Assembly (NCBI GenBank): GCA_035041965.1
Contig: JAPYMA010000129.1
Coordinates: forward strand, 1 to 64,000
Source: Anisakis pegreffii
Taxonomy: Eukaryota > Nematoda > Chromadorea > Rhabditida > Anisakidae
Direction of reading: 5' to 3'
DNA length: 64,000 nucleotides
Shown: one piece after another, positions 47,576 through 61,684 of the stretch
Layout: each line of letters starts with the position of its first letter
Numbering within the stretch: the stretch's first letter is position 1
Notes under the pieces: model-generated
Databases searched by the model: none
Seen by the model: only the letters and a program-made list of their open reading frames with translations
What the model was told of the DNA's origin: nothing
Position numbers and translations under genes: made by a program

Positions 47576-50500
47576 TCACATATGCACAGAAGCACTGTAA
47601 CGAACGTGACTTGACGGCATATGCCATCGCGACGGTCGATACTGAAATTCATTCCGTTTCTATCATAACTTCACACTTTCCGTCAAAACTCATGCTCTAA
47701 CATGAATGTTTCAAAAAATAACTGACTGCATAACTTTCATCACACCAAAACTCAAGTATCATATGAGATGCTAAATGAAATCTGATGAGTGAAAGCAAAG
47801 TGAATAAACGATACCCTGATGAGCAATTGTCCAGATGGTGTGTGTGGATTATAGTAGGCGTACAGAAGCCAACAGAACACTAACATCATAGACGCTATAA
47901 TAAGAAAGAGCGTTACGTAGCCACCATTCGACTCGCTGTCCGTATCTGAAGACTTTCCACTTAAGAATGATACTGTTTCGTTAATCAATAGTAAAATAAC
48001 ATTATTTATAACCATAATTAGCGACAGTCTAAGCAACGAAATTTATACATTTTCATTCCTTCAGAAACTTCCTCATAATTTCTGATAAAATAGTGAAACT
48101 AGATCGATTTTAGTCAAGACAAAAAATGAGAAATTTTCATGTTCAGTAAAAAATCTGATGAAGTGCATGATAAAAAGACCATTGATTTCAAGTTCTTCGG
48201 GTGTTCCGGTGTGCTTGTTTCGGTCCCAAGGCACCACTTGGTCTGGCTCGTTCGGCGATGAAGTCACTTTTGACCTCTCTGAAAACAACAACAACAACAA
48301 AATTATTCGCTTTTTCGAGGAATCTCATTGAAATCTCATTTTACAACTCATAAAGCACCATTAAACTTTCAAGTAACAATCTCCTGCAACTATTTACCTG
48401 ATGTGTGTTCACTTGACGTGTCACCGTCTTCATCTTCATCGTCAATCTCAACGAAGTCGTCATCCGAATTGCAATAAGTTATTTTGCCATTATCCTTACA
48501 ATTTCCTTCGATCCAGTGCTGTCGACGTCGATGTAATCTGTACAAATCAAATTCAGAATGCTCACTCAAACGCCGTCAACTCATCTCGATGGTTTATAAA
48601 ATAAGCAACCTCTAACGTTCCTTCATTTATAACTGTAACTGCACTTTTGCACTTTCATCCGAGAACAAGAAAAACACTCCCGAAGGTCACAGAAAACATC
48701 AGTTAAACATCAGCTGTATAACTGCACTGAATAAAGTAACTGAAAAAAGGTCGGGTTCTTACTCACCCGGCTTGATCCGAGCAGAACGGACCACCATTTT
48801 TGGGTTTCGAGTGACACCATGAGCAATTGAAGTGTTTCAGCGTGGCATTCGAGCATTCTTCACATGTGCGAATTTGAATACACGCTGTAAAGTGGGTTGG
48901 TTTACTTATTGCGCGATGCATTCAAATTCTAAGGTGAGCGATTCTGATGACTGAATACCAAAATGCGCCGACAGATGAATACATTTCAAATGAATAAATA
49001 ATTAACTAGAACAGTGCTTCTCATAGAGGGTGAAATTACCCATTTTGGGTAATTTGGAGCTGTCAAATGGTAATGGAGGGGCTCGGGAAATTAGTATTGT
49101 GTACAGTTGTTGTGTTATAATAAAACGCCATTGTCATGGTGTTTTTTAACTCTGTTATGTAAATGCGGTTAGTTGATGGCAAATACTCTTCATCCTCCCG
49201 TCCCGTTTTCTGAGTATGATTAGCTCGTAAGGGCCTAACAGGGTTTTCATCGGTTTTAAAAGGGTTTTCATTCTTTTCCTTGCTGTTTCAGTCGTTCTCA
49301 TAGCTTTTATCACCAAAAGTGTTCTCTTCTATTAATTTCTCATTCATTTCACCCAACAATCAAAGTCAAATTCTTATTCTATCGAATACACTCTATAATT
49401 GATCATTTGATTGTTGAACAATAATATTTTATTGCTGTATTGTTGATTTCGGCTGTCAACACTCGTCAACGTATCCAGTAAATAGTATATGCTACAGAAT
49501 AAGAAATCGATTCGAACTGTGAAGTGAAATGAGACGAAGTGAATGAGAGAAAGTCATCAAGAGAACGGTATTCGCATGTAATAGCTATGAGAGTGAATAC
49601 AACACGTCTGAAAAGAATGAGAACCATCTGAATCAGTTTGAAGTGAGCGTGTCACAGACAATAGCTTTTCATGCAATCATAATCACTGCAGTAATGAGCA
49701 ACACATCATATTAACAGATTGTCACTTACTTGGTTGAGCCTTCAGCAAAACAATCGTATTCGACATAATTTTTGATGGTTTTATCTCGATACGATGATAT
49801 TCATAGATCACTCGTTTCGTTGTGGCTGAAAATCAATTGGATATGCAAGAGAAGCTCAATAAATTCATTGAAATCATTTTCACTCACTGATGCAAATTAA
49901 ATTACCATATGCCATCAAGACATAATCAGTTGGCTTGAATTTACCTATACTTGAAATTTTAGCTCAAGTTATGAGCAAAATGTGGTTGGTGATTAATCCA
50001 ATCATTTCGATTGGATTCTAACGATAAAAATGAATTAATTTTATCGGTAAAGAAAGACGATAGATAAGACATAATAAAAAAAGCCAATGATTGAAGAGGA
50101 CAGTAATAAGATAAAGTAAATTAATGTACGTGTTTGTGACATCGGTGCAATTGGATTATGAATGCTGTGATGGAATAAATACGCATCACTCATACCCAAC
50201 TTTACCGGATGATGCGAATCACTGATATTCTCGACCGGTATTGGAATCTGAATTTTACGCCTCGTTCAATCACAAGTTCATTTGTAATGAATTCAGATTT
50301 CTCGAAAGAAATGAATCGACGATCATAAGAATGTAAATGAATGCTTCTAATCAAATAGCATCAGTGTTCAAGTGAGTTTGCAATGAACCAACCTCTTTAT
50401 AAACAAACCAAATATCGCCATTCTTATGCAATGATACTTGCAATGTGAAATAGCCATCTGAAAATCAAATCACTTCATCTAATGCGCCAATTATAACGGT

Positions 50501-53301
50501 GATAATGAAGGTTCAAATATTAGAATAACACGAAACAGATATGCATATTCAATGGAATACAACTATGCAGTATGATCGAGAATGTGCATCATCTCATCAA
50601 CACAACTTGATAGCACTCGAAATACAGTTCAAGCTTATCCACTAATCAAACTGCTTTTCTGAAAGTATCATACGGATTTTCAATCACGAACCACTGCGTT
50701 GCTCTCGCAACTGAAGATTGCTCCATTCGATAACGAATTTCTCGCCATCATCCGCGTACATAATCGTTGAGTTCTCACCATGAGTATCGAAATTGGCCAT
50801 TAACGGCGCTATGTACTGTGTTGCTGCCAGCCAACTGTGCGACTGATCACCCGTATAGCAAAACCCTGCAATCCGAGATATTCTTCGGTCTCTGACGATG
50901 GTATACCGTTGAAACTCCACGCAAAAATGGACAAATGGAGTTAATTTCATTTGAAATTGTTGTTTGATAAATTCAAGTATCTCATTAACAGAAGCCTTGC
51001 ATCATGGCATGATGACTAAAGAGTCATGAATATGAATGAAACACATTGTTTTCAATAAATGAAATCGATTAGACCAAACGAGAAGATTTTCAAAACGAAC
51101 CGCCAGTCGCAATCGTTAGATTCCTCAAACGGTGACCATAAAATGGAAAATCAAACTGTATCTTTGCGGCCTAAAATTGAAACAAATCGATTCCTTCGGA
51201 AAGAAATCAGTTTTTAATCAGCAATCACTAAAACAATCGCTGGTGCTCTTTTACTCGAACAGTGACGATTGAGCGATAAAATTTATTCGGTTTGAAAGAA
51301 GTTGCAACCTTGCTCACGATCAGGCCATTTTTTATGACATTTTCACAATACGTCCTCGATTCATAGGTTTTCAAAATGTATTCAGTCAGTACAAATGAGT
51401 TAAACTAATAAATAAGCATTCAAACGTACAACAGCTCTTCTGTAGCTGTTCGATAGAAGTGGATGACTCTCATTTCCAACCGTACCCGGTTTTTGCAACA
51501 TTGACGGCACATCAATATAGTAATCCTTCATCATGTCCGATCGGTTCGTGTATATCTCCATTATATAGTACTGATGATCTATCTGAACAACGTTCATGCA
51601 TCCACCAAGCGTTATTTTATTGCTAGCAAGCGCTGTTCATTTCCTTTCAAACAATTCAAAATTCCAGAATGACAATTACACTTCTGTGATCCTTAGAACT
51701 AGTGCAATACTAAAAATGAATGAAATCATTTGCTAAAACACTTCATGAAGTTGTATCTGAGCAGAGATTCTTAATCCAGGAAATACGCTATAGATTAGTA
51801 CTCAATCAGTGTACCGTATCGTTTTGTATTTCCACATCCGACGGAATACGGAACGACTCTTCAGAGTCATCATCGACACCCCTCTTGAAACGTGCACTCC
51901 AGACGAGTGGCTCGAATGAGGGCGAATCGAAATTATAGTTGATTGCTGCTGCCAAACGTTCACCTTAAAATTTTCAACAATTCATTGCAAATTCATAGTG
52001 AATAACTGAATTTGTTGACTAATGTTCGCTGTTGTTTGAAGCGATACGGTTTTGTAGGGTTTTGAACGGCCGAGAAGACTTTCCATCTGATACTTATCCT
52101 ATCAGAGTGCATAGTACATCATCTCTTTATTGGATTCTAATGAGAGAATTGCATCAGAGACGATCACACATAAACACTTCAAGTTTCTTCGAAAGGGCCA
52201 ATTGAATAGGTGTACTACCCAAAGGTCACATGGTACTCTCTGCCCTTGATGAATATGGATATTTCAAAGCGAAACTGAGCCAGTCATGATGGTTGAATCA
52301 ATTTCACTGAGACAGTAATCGAGTTAAACTTCATGCTCTAATGAACGATCAGCATTTATTGCATTTCAGGTCCTCATCGCCCTAAATTAGCATTCCGAAC
52401 GAACGTAGTTGTGTGCATGTGATCGTTGAGGGAATGTTTCGAATGCAATAAATGTAATCTGATTTCGTAATTTACTGTGCGATGCGATGAGAAATGAGCC
52501 AAACTCATACAGAATGCGCACTGTTTGTGATCTTTAATGCTTTGTGAATGCTGCTCCTTTTTCGGAGTAGAAAACGAGAAATTGAACAATTAAAATTGGA
52601 TTAAATGTTTCGCTAAAAAAACAGCATGCCAGTCATATTGAGAGCAGCGGCACTCTAACGTCGTTTACGCAATTTGTGGTTTTTTTGTGATGAAAAAACG
52701 TTCAGAAAGTAGTTGTTCCCATCAAAAATCAAACAAACAAACACAATGTGATATCGCATGAGAACTTTTTATTTCTCTCTAATATCAAATATCAAATAAA
52801 AGCCACATGGTTTCGAAATTCGCGTGAAACTGATGGAAAAAACGCCTAAAAATCTCATTTTTCTTCTCGACATTCGAATCAAAATTCATCCGAATTCGAT
52901 TTATTGCACCCTTTTACGGCATTCTCGGTCCCTTCAATTTATCAGAAAACATTTTACAAAAATCGCAAATTTCTGCCCTGATTATGCGGATAAATAGGTA
53001 ATCGCGTAATTAGAAGAATTTCGTAATTAATGAACAAAAGAATTCAACTGCAAAAAATCGCCAGTCATACAAACTCATCGTTTCGAAATATACACATAAT
53101 TCATCAGTCACTACTGCACATTCAGACGACAATTCTCATTTGTCTGTGATGAACATTAGTGAAAGATTAGAATTAATGGAAAATGCTAAAAAAAAAGAAT
53201 GAATGATTGTAAAAATTACCTGTGATAAGATTTTGAGGGAGAAAACACTGAATGAGTAGGCATATTAAGGCGATTGAGATCCATAAATTATCAGAAAGCA
53301 T
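47576..53301 (-). CDS. PLXDC: Plexin-domain-containing membrane protein (PLXDC/TEM7-like)
   Basis: Thirteen exons: 53301-53220, 51963-51815, 51582-51430, 51170-51101, 50865-50692, 50457-50393, 50247-50130, 49825-49730, 48884-48767, 48537-48398, 48278-48180, 47972-47815, 47641-47576; 495 aa (human PLXDC1/2 about 500-530). Signal peptide at 1-27. The nidogen-like region has FDFPFYGHRLRNLTIATGG (from residue 134), ATQYIAPLMANFD and HHPVKLGMSDAY, then VIYEYHRIEI. The PSI domain (about 304-352) has CEECSNATLKHFNCSWC and CKD. A very acidic juxtamembrane stretch follows (DDDFVEIDDEDEDGD), then a transmembrane helix (about 441-461) and a short cytosolic tail with YRPSRW. In vertebrates these are type I cell-surface receptors binding extracellular ligands such as PEDF. 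Intron 8 contains a hAT-like repeat. The ATG was chosen because its exon ends in the required phase. Confidence 0.95.
49012..49700 (+). mobile_element. hAT-like non-autonomous repeat, copy B
   Basis: It starts CAGTGCTTCTCATAGAGGGTG at 49012, a hAT-type terminus, and aligns by eye over about 680 bp with the copy at 60990 and, inverted, with that at 5506-6163. It ends near GCAGTAATGAGC around 49700, apparently before the true 3' terminus. It lies in the PLXDC intron 48885-49729. No coding capacity was seen and no target duplication was recognised. Confidence 0.7.
51964..53219. other. PLXDC intron 1, no gene inside
   Basis: A 1.26-kb intron between the signal-peptide exon and exon 2. Frames are short and unrecognised; such a first intron often holds regulatory sequence, but no specific site was identified. 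Confidence 0.5.
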
Positions 53302-56300
53302 TTTTTTTACAACCCAAACGAACTGTTCTTAAAATTTCAACAGATTTCAACATCACCATTTCATTTCATCGATTAAATGCGAATTCGACAAAAACAATAC
53401 GACGACGACCAATGAGCACATATCGAACAAACAACAACAGTGCACGCTTAATATTCACCTGGCGTAAATTAAAACGATAATTCGCAACAGAGTACATTCA
53501 ATCACTGAACACAACGCTTGAATTCACCAAAAATAATGAAAATCTTTTTTTTTGAGAAAATTTATGAGAGGCAATGAAATTTTGAAATGGATTGATTGAT
53601 AGCGACGAATAAAGTTTATCATCAATTTTATTAACGACAAGCAAAGTCACCGTACCGTGTTGATAGGCAACAAATTATTTTATGGGTACTACTTATTCAG
53701 TGTAAATGCATATTATAGCACGTATTTGTCAATAGCACTGCAACGTCGTCCATTAACGTCTTGAGTCAATACAAGTACTAATAGTACCGAATACAAGTAC
53801 TAAGACATAACCATTATCGCCTAATATATTCATTGGTTTTTTATCAATGTCATCATGCAAAATAAAATTATGAAAATGGTGAACATCGGGCAAAACGTAT
53901 TTCGTACAAATGCACATGGATCCTTGTGCACAATATCACTTCATCAAGAAACGTTTCGTGATTCAGCAACATTTTCCATCAAGTACGTACGTTTTCATGC
54001 AATAAATAAAGATATCACGATTGATTCGTCGTTCCTCAGTAACAATCACACTGTTTTCGAGGATAATTTTTTATATTTCTCCATTACTTTCCTTGAAATG
54101 CCACAAACATCGGTTGATTCATGCTCAAAACACTTGACAGATGCTTTGTAAGCGATGAAACGACGATCATCTGAATAGAATTGAATCAAATGAATGCAAC
54201 TATTAGCCACGTCACGAATACTAAATGGCTTTCAGTTCAAATCACTGATCGATCATCATCATCATCATCATACAGAAAAAACAGCTGCGGGCACCGACTG
54301 GAACAATCTGATACTCTATCACAGTTATCAATTACACATCGGTTTATCATGATTCATAGGTATTCATCTGACCGATAAAGCAATCAGTTCCTGACCCGAC
54401 CAATCTGATCTGATCGTTAAGCTTTTGGCTAACGAAATACTGCTTATTTCCGGTTATCTTCAGCTTATAAAAGCCCACAACTGACAGTGATATCAGGATC
54501 TCCAACTGAGTTAATGGACGAAGCAAAATGTGTGAAGAAAAGATCACGCATAAGCTCACTTATACATACATAAACACATACTAAGCAAGGTTCTCCCACA
54601 ATTAAGTTGATATCCATCACGTGGTTTAAAGCACTAAAAACGAACGTTAAAGTTAAAGTGTTACCACGTAGACTGATAATTTACACAGAATAACGCTCAG
54701 ATGAAATACAACAGGTGTTGTGCGTTCGTTGTTAAAATCGATGCACATCTCGACGAGATTTAAAAAAAAAGACCTTCCATCATATGCATATCGCCTCAAT
54801 CTTATCGTATAATTAGGCGACTGCTAACAATAAGACGCAAAATCAATTTCATAAAGCCGACTGCTGAATTTGCAATTCACTCGAGGCTCATCTATACAAT
54901 TGATAGACAAATTTTTTGATGATGCTGATAAAATAAAAAATTACAACAACAACGACACCGCATAATCTAGAAATTTTGTTCATCGGCATATAAATGAAAT
55001 GAATAAAATATTAACATTCCATAAATGACAATAGTCAACATCACAACTCAAATTATTTTCTGCCATAATAATTACAGAAACAATACACAGCCAATGACAA
55101 AAGCTCAACAGCTCTGACGTTGAGCGATCAAAAAACAAAAAAAAAAAACGCTCACAATTAACGGCAAATGAAATTTCGAAATGTGTTCACGAATGATTTA
55201 TTAAGAACTCGATTAATTACGATTGCAAACCGAATCAAACCGCTAACCCGGTTGCTAACGCAACAAAATGACTGCGCAAAAACTCCAACCACCATATGGC
55301 TCAAGACATGCCGTGAAGACAATTATTATTCTATAAAGCGTGAATACTTTCTTTCGTCGATTCACAGCAATCTTTATCGAGCCATAATAATGTTCGATCA
55401 CAATTACACACTTCCCCAATGCATTTACTCTAGAGCTATTGCATTAGTAGTGTTGTATATAGTTGGCAGTGGTAACATAAGGAAACTAACGTTAATATTA
55501 ATGGAAATGAATTCATCGAGACTGAAACAAATGTGAAAAAAATGGTCGCAGAATCACATTGAGATTTTACACATATGGATAGAGGTTGAGGAACAACGAG
55601 CAATATTCCTTGTAAGAAACTGAAAAATCCATCTTCACATTAATGAACTGCTCTTCACATGTATCTATACGAAAATTATCAACTTCATTCGAGATTACTA
55701 TTGCACACCAAATTTCTGACGAAACAACAACGTTGGATCGACTAAACCACACAAATTTTTCCACTTCTCCATAATTTTCACTTCTTTTCACCAGCAATCA
55801 CTTCGTTTTCAGTTTTCATCACAAACACGCCAAGCACCATATTCGACAAAATGCGCTGTGAATTCATATTTTAATGGCGATAAAAATTTTTTTCACCTGA
55901 AACACTTCATTCGGAATTACAAAGAATAAATTATCAACAATCTCTTAGATTGATTACTAAATGAGCAATTCAATTAAGCGTATATGCAGATTAATGAATA
56001 TTGAGGATATGTAGACGACGATTAAGCAAATCAAATAAATTGCTGCAATGAATTTCATTCGGAAAGCAATACGACAACCAATCAGCATTACCATGAGAAT
56101 GCCAAAAAAAACCAATTATGTGCAATTGGGCATTTCATTCAGAGAACACCTGCTGCTCTTTACGGGATATGATAATTTCTGATATGCTTCCGAATTTGCC
56201 GATTTATTGACAATTGCTAGTAATCTAATATCTTTCTGCTATTTCTTCGATGAATTCATTCAAAACCGAATAAATGTGCTATCATAATATGAGAATTTAA

Positions 56301-59300
56301 CAGCAAATGTATCAATAAATTCTGAGGAAAACAATTAACTAGACTCGTTGCTAGTAGAAATGAATACGTATTCATATCGAAGCAATCTTATTATTATCAT
56401 TATTATTGAATTTTTCATCAAAGTCAGAACATAAAATGCATCAATACACTAGCAACGCAAAGTCACGAAAGTGTATTTCCGATAAGGTTGAGTCGGCAAT
56501 TAAAATAGGCTCGATTGCATTCAAAATTGCGAGAACGCGGCTAAACGCCCTGGATAATGTTCAAAGCCCTCGAACCAACCTCAGTTCCAGTTCCAAACAA
56601 CCGATGATGCTGTTTGAGGGAATAAAATTCCAAGCATTCAACATTTCAAATTGCAAGTTAACGACAAAATATTGTGTCACACTATCATGATATACGCTTG
56701 AAAATGGCAGCGGATTCTTTGCAATGATCCACTTCAAAGATCGGTCTTTGCCCAAAATGTGGTATTCCTCGAAAAGGAAAAAATCGCGTTCATTTCTAAC
56801 TTTATTGCGATATATATACTTGATTGGTCGACTAATGAAATGTATGCATGGCTGTATAAAAGTGGGATAAAGGAATGAATAGGAATGACAGAGACGGATA
56901 TGTACGAATAGATACATCAAGCGCGACTAGGTATGCGCGACAAACTATAACAAAAAAATGATAAGCTTTCGAAGAGCTGCTCACACACATGGAAACCATA
57001 ACGACACGCTTGCAATGGTAGCATATTGAAATTTGCAGTTATCTATTGTAGTCTAGATTTGAAAACATTGAAAATTCATAGCAAATTTGATTGAAAGACT
57101 GATGTGAAGTATGTCATTGATGAAATGAGAGTATCGTTCAAGTCAATAATCTTTTGAATAAACAAAAGCGATCGACACAAAACGATCTTGTTGTATTAAT
57201 GGATAGGCGGTGGTTAAGCAAACGTTACTGAAGAACGAACAAACAAACGATGAATTACGCAGTTGATTTCGGAAGTTTCAAAGGTCATTAATAGATCTTG
57301 AGTGAATTTCACTTAGGCTTGCTGCTGCTGCTGTCTGACTTTGCGAATAAAATCGAGCAATTTGCAGCTAATACACTCGATAAAATTCAACGAGCACACT
57401 TCAAACAAATACTTAACAACACATATCACTAACAAGATAGATAGCAAGTTCCAAAACGATAGACTTAAAGCAAATATGGAGTGCACCATGAAAGATATGC
57501 ATGCATGAAGAGTACAAAACAAACGTTATTATCTACGTGGAGGAACAACGCATGCAGTACTTCTTCTTCTTCAATAAGATACCAGTTGAACGCAGAAGAA
57601 TAATCATAACTGGACACAAACTGAAGCACTTTCATGATGACTACAACAGCAATGACTAATATAAAACAACGATAAGAAAACCAAAATTTTCATGTTCGCT
57701 ATTCCTAATTCGTTGATCTGAACATGCAGCAACTCCAAATCTTCCTTATCGCAAACATTAATATTAGCCCTTTCTCGTTCTTTCTCATTTCACTACATTA
57801 CCTGCAACTGAGATTGGTATCCATGGATTATCCATTCATATCAAATCGGATATCTATCAGTGAAACGAAGGATGGAATAGTTTTTGGGATATGTCGGTAA
57901 TGGATTATTTTACACACAATTAAAGCAGGTTCAAATTCCCCTCACAAGCAAAAATGAGACTTAAAGATCTGAACAACTGACGAAAGCATAAATTCGCCGA
58001 CAATATGAACGCCAATTAAAGCGATTACGTCAAAGGAGATCGAGCTAATAATCGTTAAGCTAAACTGACGTATGAAATGTATTGTTTGTTCGGTTGGTTG
58101 AAATATTGAAAGGGATAAGTGAAGTGCGTCGTCACACTATTAAATCATCTATCTCATCCATCATCACTCGCCGTCATTACCATTATTCTCATCAAAAACT
58201 ATAATTATGGACTCATGCGTCAATACACACCCATCAACGATTAAAATATCAACCCTTTAGAGTGATTGCATTCAACATTTTATTATGCTATCGACTCATT
58301 TTGTATGATTCTAGAAACAATTCGTTTTCTTCGATAGGTCACGAGATCATCCATCGTTTCTAATCAAATGCTCTCAATTGCACTCTTCAACTGCCTTCGA
58401 CTAGATAGCAAAATGCTAATAATTGAAAGAATACTTTGAATGCTAAGAATACAGATTCTAAGAATATAGAATATTTCCATAGGAAATTTTATACAGATTC
58501 TAAGAATATTCCAACCATAGGAAATTTCCAGCAAATCATTTCTCGAACGGACAAAATACAACTTGAAAACGTTTCGAGCGAGAGTAGAGGTGGCCTTCGA
58601 AGCAATTCTCCGACTGAACTTTCAAGCAAACATCGATGCAAAAACTCTCGCGGGAGTCATCCTCATGTTGCATATTAATCACAAGAAGATGATTCTATCG
58701 GTGGTGCATTTGCTCACACACGCAATCAGCACAACACAATGTCACGTTTGATTTGTCACCGCAAGCGAATATGTGACAACATAGCATAAGTAATCGTCGC
58801 ATACACAACAGATAAATCATACGAGATAGCTCTAGCTGTATGGGAATATGGCGAGAATTCACCGACAGGCAACGCTTCAAAGCGACGATAGCCAAATACG
58901 TAGCAAATGATTCAATTCTGCAGTGTTCTAAACATCAACCTTACCAGGTACCTATGATAAAATCAAACATATGCACATACTTTCTTGTTGTTTTTTTGAA
59001 TTTATCAAGCATTAGACTGAATCTTCACTTCACTTCATATCTTGGAAGAGCATATGTCTTCTATCCTATATAACTGCATATATTAAGCTACATAGAATGC
59101 CTAACACGTACACGATACTCAGCTTCTCAAGCTACCTAGTCGATCAATACACGTTTAAAAATTATCACAAGATTCAATCGCTATTCATCAGATATCCGCT
59201 TCAAAAGCGAATGAATTCACTTCATATGATTAACTCAACTAATTGAATCCATCCCCTCATCGCGTTCCCATAAATCCTTCTTAATCATTGATGAAATGAA

Positions 59301-60989
59301 TGAAATCAATCGAAAGTACTAGCATGATTATCATCAGTCGTGTTGCTCATCAACAGTATGCCGCCATCTGTAAATGGTTTCTGTATGTTTTGATAGGAAC
59401 GAAGTGATCGCACAATTGTGCTGAAGGGTTGTTAGTATCTTACGATTGGTAATAAAGATGACAATGAACTCTCATTAAACATCAAGAAGAAGAGGAAGTT
59501 AACAATCACCGATACAAACTCACTACAATATGCACATCACTCAAGCATTATTATCTGCATATTCATCAATGTGTTTACCTCAAATTAACTTCAAAATATT
59601 ACACTTTTACGTGTGCTTATCGAAAAAATGTAACTTTCAAAATTTTGATAAAATGAATCGCCATAATCAAGAAAAAAGTCCAGCTGGCAGTGATGTTTGC
59701 TGCAAGAAAAAAAAGATATCTCTCCGAGAGTCAACATTCAAGATATGAAACACTCGTTAGTGATAACGTGACAGAACTAGTGAACAATTTGGTGATTTAC
59801 GTTTGGCAAATGATCTTGCGACGAAATGATTTACAATGATGAGTTACTGAAAAACAAAAAAACAAAACAAACCGAAAAGCAAGAATTTACTGAAAAGAAA
59901 AACAGATTTATTATGACTTCACAGTTAATTGTTGAGGCAATCAGATAACAAGTACTGTTCACCAACAAACATAACAATTCATCATTCATTCATTCCTTTC
60001 AAGGGAAAGGAAGGCTTTGAGAAAACAAAAATTAAATTTAAAAAAACTGCTGAGAGAAGGAAATATCAATACAAAATGAAATTTTCACTAATCCATTATT
60101 ATGATGTCGTGTTTTTTAAAAAGCAATAATACATCATATGAATATTAAAAAGTCAATTTAATGTGGAATGTGTCGATGACGATGACGACATTAAAAAAGA
60201 TGTAATATTTGCAATCATTTTTGTGTGCAAAAAGCGGAAAATGAGATCATCTAAAAGGAAAATTACTGAGTTGAGGGAGCTTAAATGGAACATCCTTTCA
60301 GACCTTCATTACATGAATCAATTCTGTATGAGTCTATATTCCACGGGGAAATTCACCAAAAAAAAACAACTGAGGCAGTCGATAATGCAGCGGAAAAATT
60401 GTCTGACGAGCATTCGCTTGATGCTTTCTCGAATGAAAAGCGCACAAAATGTTTCCATCGTTTCCCTTCATAAAATATTCTCGAGTGAAATAAAACTGAA
60501 TATTCAAATAAATTGAATGACCGAATGAAATTTAGACAATAAAAAAATCGAAATCCAAAAAAATCTCACTAACAACCAAAAAAAGTGAATGTCTTCGATA
60601 TAAATCGTCATCATGACGTGTGAAATCATCTTTGAAATGATCATTCGATCGTTCTTTTTTTTTCACCTCAACAACAATTTCCTTCAACTGGCTGCGGCAA
60701 TGATGAAATATCTTAATTTCACCAGATGGGAACAAAAAATAAAACTGAACAGCTCGTTTTGAGCCACTTCTTTCCTTTTTCATCGAATGTTACGCAAACC
60801 ACTCACATCAATCAGCACAATACATTGCTAATGTATTTCATCTGCTTCAACGATATATATCCTTCAGAACGTTATTTTAAATGAAATGGTGACTGCGCTT
60901 ACGTTGCATCACTCATCAAACAGCAAAGACCATCATCACACAGCAAGAACTTTCATCCACATGTGATTCGATCATTCAATGCCCTTCGC
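53302..60989. other. Gene-poor region upstream of PLXDC
   Basis: About 7.7 kb without a recognisable gene. The longest frames (55168-55536 plus, 56561-56920 minus, 60163-60516 plus) have no family motifs and look like chance. An (ATC)n run is at 54251-54271. A 69-aa frame at 57522-57313 (minus) has a hydrophobic helix followed by a basic QQQQQA end; it is unsupported otherwise. Confidence 0.4.
58446..58531. repeat. Diverged tandem duplication, about 41-bp unit
   Basis: ATACAGATTCTAAGAATAT, then CCATAGGAAATTT, occurs twice in succession with small differences between the blocks. Confidence 0.65.
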
Positions 60990-61684
60990 GAGTGGTTCTC
61001 ATATGGGGGTAAAATTACTCATTTTGGGTAATTTGTAGGTGTCAAGTGGTAGTGGAAAGGGTCGGGAAATTAGTATTTCGTGCAGTTGCTATGTTACGAT
61101 AGAATGCCACTATGATGGTGGTTTTTAACTCGGATATCTAAGCGGCTCATTCATGGAAACACTTCTTCTTGATCCTATTTTCTGAGTATCATTAGCTGGT
61201 CCGGGCCTAGCACAGTTTTCATTCGTTTTAACACGGTTTTCATTCTTTTCCTTGCTGTTCCAATCGCTCTCATAGCTTTTATCACCAAAATTGTTCTCTT
61301 CTGCTAATTTCTCATTCATTTCACGCAACAATTAAAGTCAATTTCTCATTCTATCAAATGCACTCTATAATTCATCATTCGACTGTCGAACGTTGTTGAG
61401 CAATTGAATTCAATTGCTGTATTGTTGATTTCGGCTGTCAACACTCGTCAACGTTTCCAGTAAATAGTATATGCTACAGAATAGGAAATTGATTCTAACA
61501 GTGAAGTGAAATGAGACGAAGTGAATGAGAAAAACTCATCAAGAGAACGGTATTCACATGTGATAGCTATGAGAGTGAATACAACACGTCTGAAAAGAAT
61601 GAGAATCCATCTGAATCAATTTGAAGTGAGCGTGTCATAGACAATAGCTTTTCATGTAATCATAATCAATTGCAATAATGAGCA
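60990..61684 (+). mobile_element. hAT-like non-autonomous repeat, copy C
   Basis: It starts GAGTGGTTCTCATATGGGGGT, a one-base variant of the CAGTG hAT terminus, and is collinear with copy B across about 690 bp, including CGGGAAATTAGTATT, TTTCGGCTGTCAACACTCG and AATACAACACGTCTGAAAAG. It ends at about 61684, at nearly the same internal point as copy B. No open frame was recognised. Confidence 0.7.

Noticed and set aside
55168..55536. 122-codon plus-strand frame
   Set aside because: No recognisable motif, signal or splice context; consistent with chance in AT-rich DNA.
57313..57522. 69-aa minus-strand hydrophobic frame ending in QQQQQA
   Set aside because: The tail derives from a CTG repeat and there is no other support.
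60163..60516. 117-codon Lys-rich plus-strand frame
   Set aside because: Composition follows A-rich DNA; no family resemblance or partner exon.
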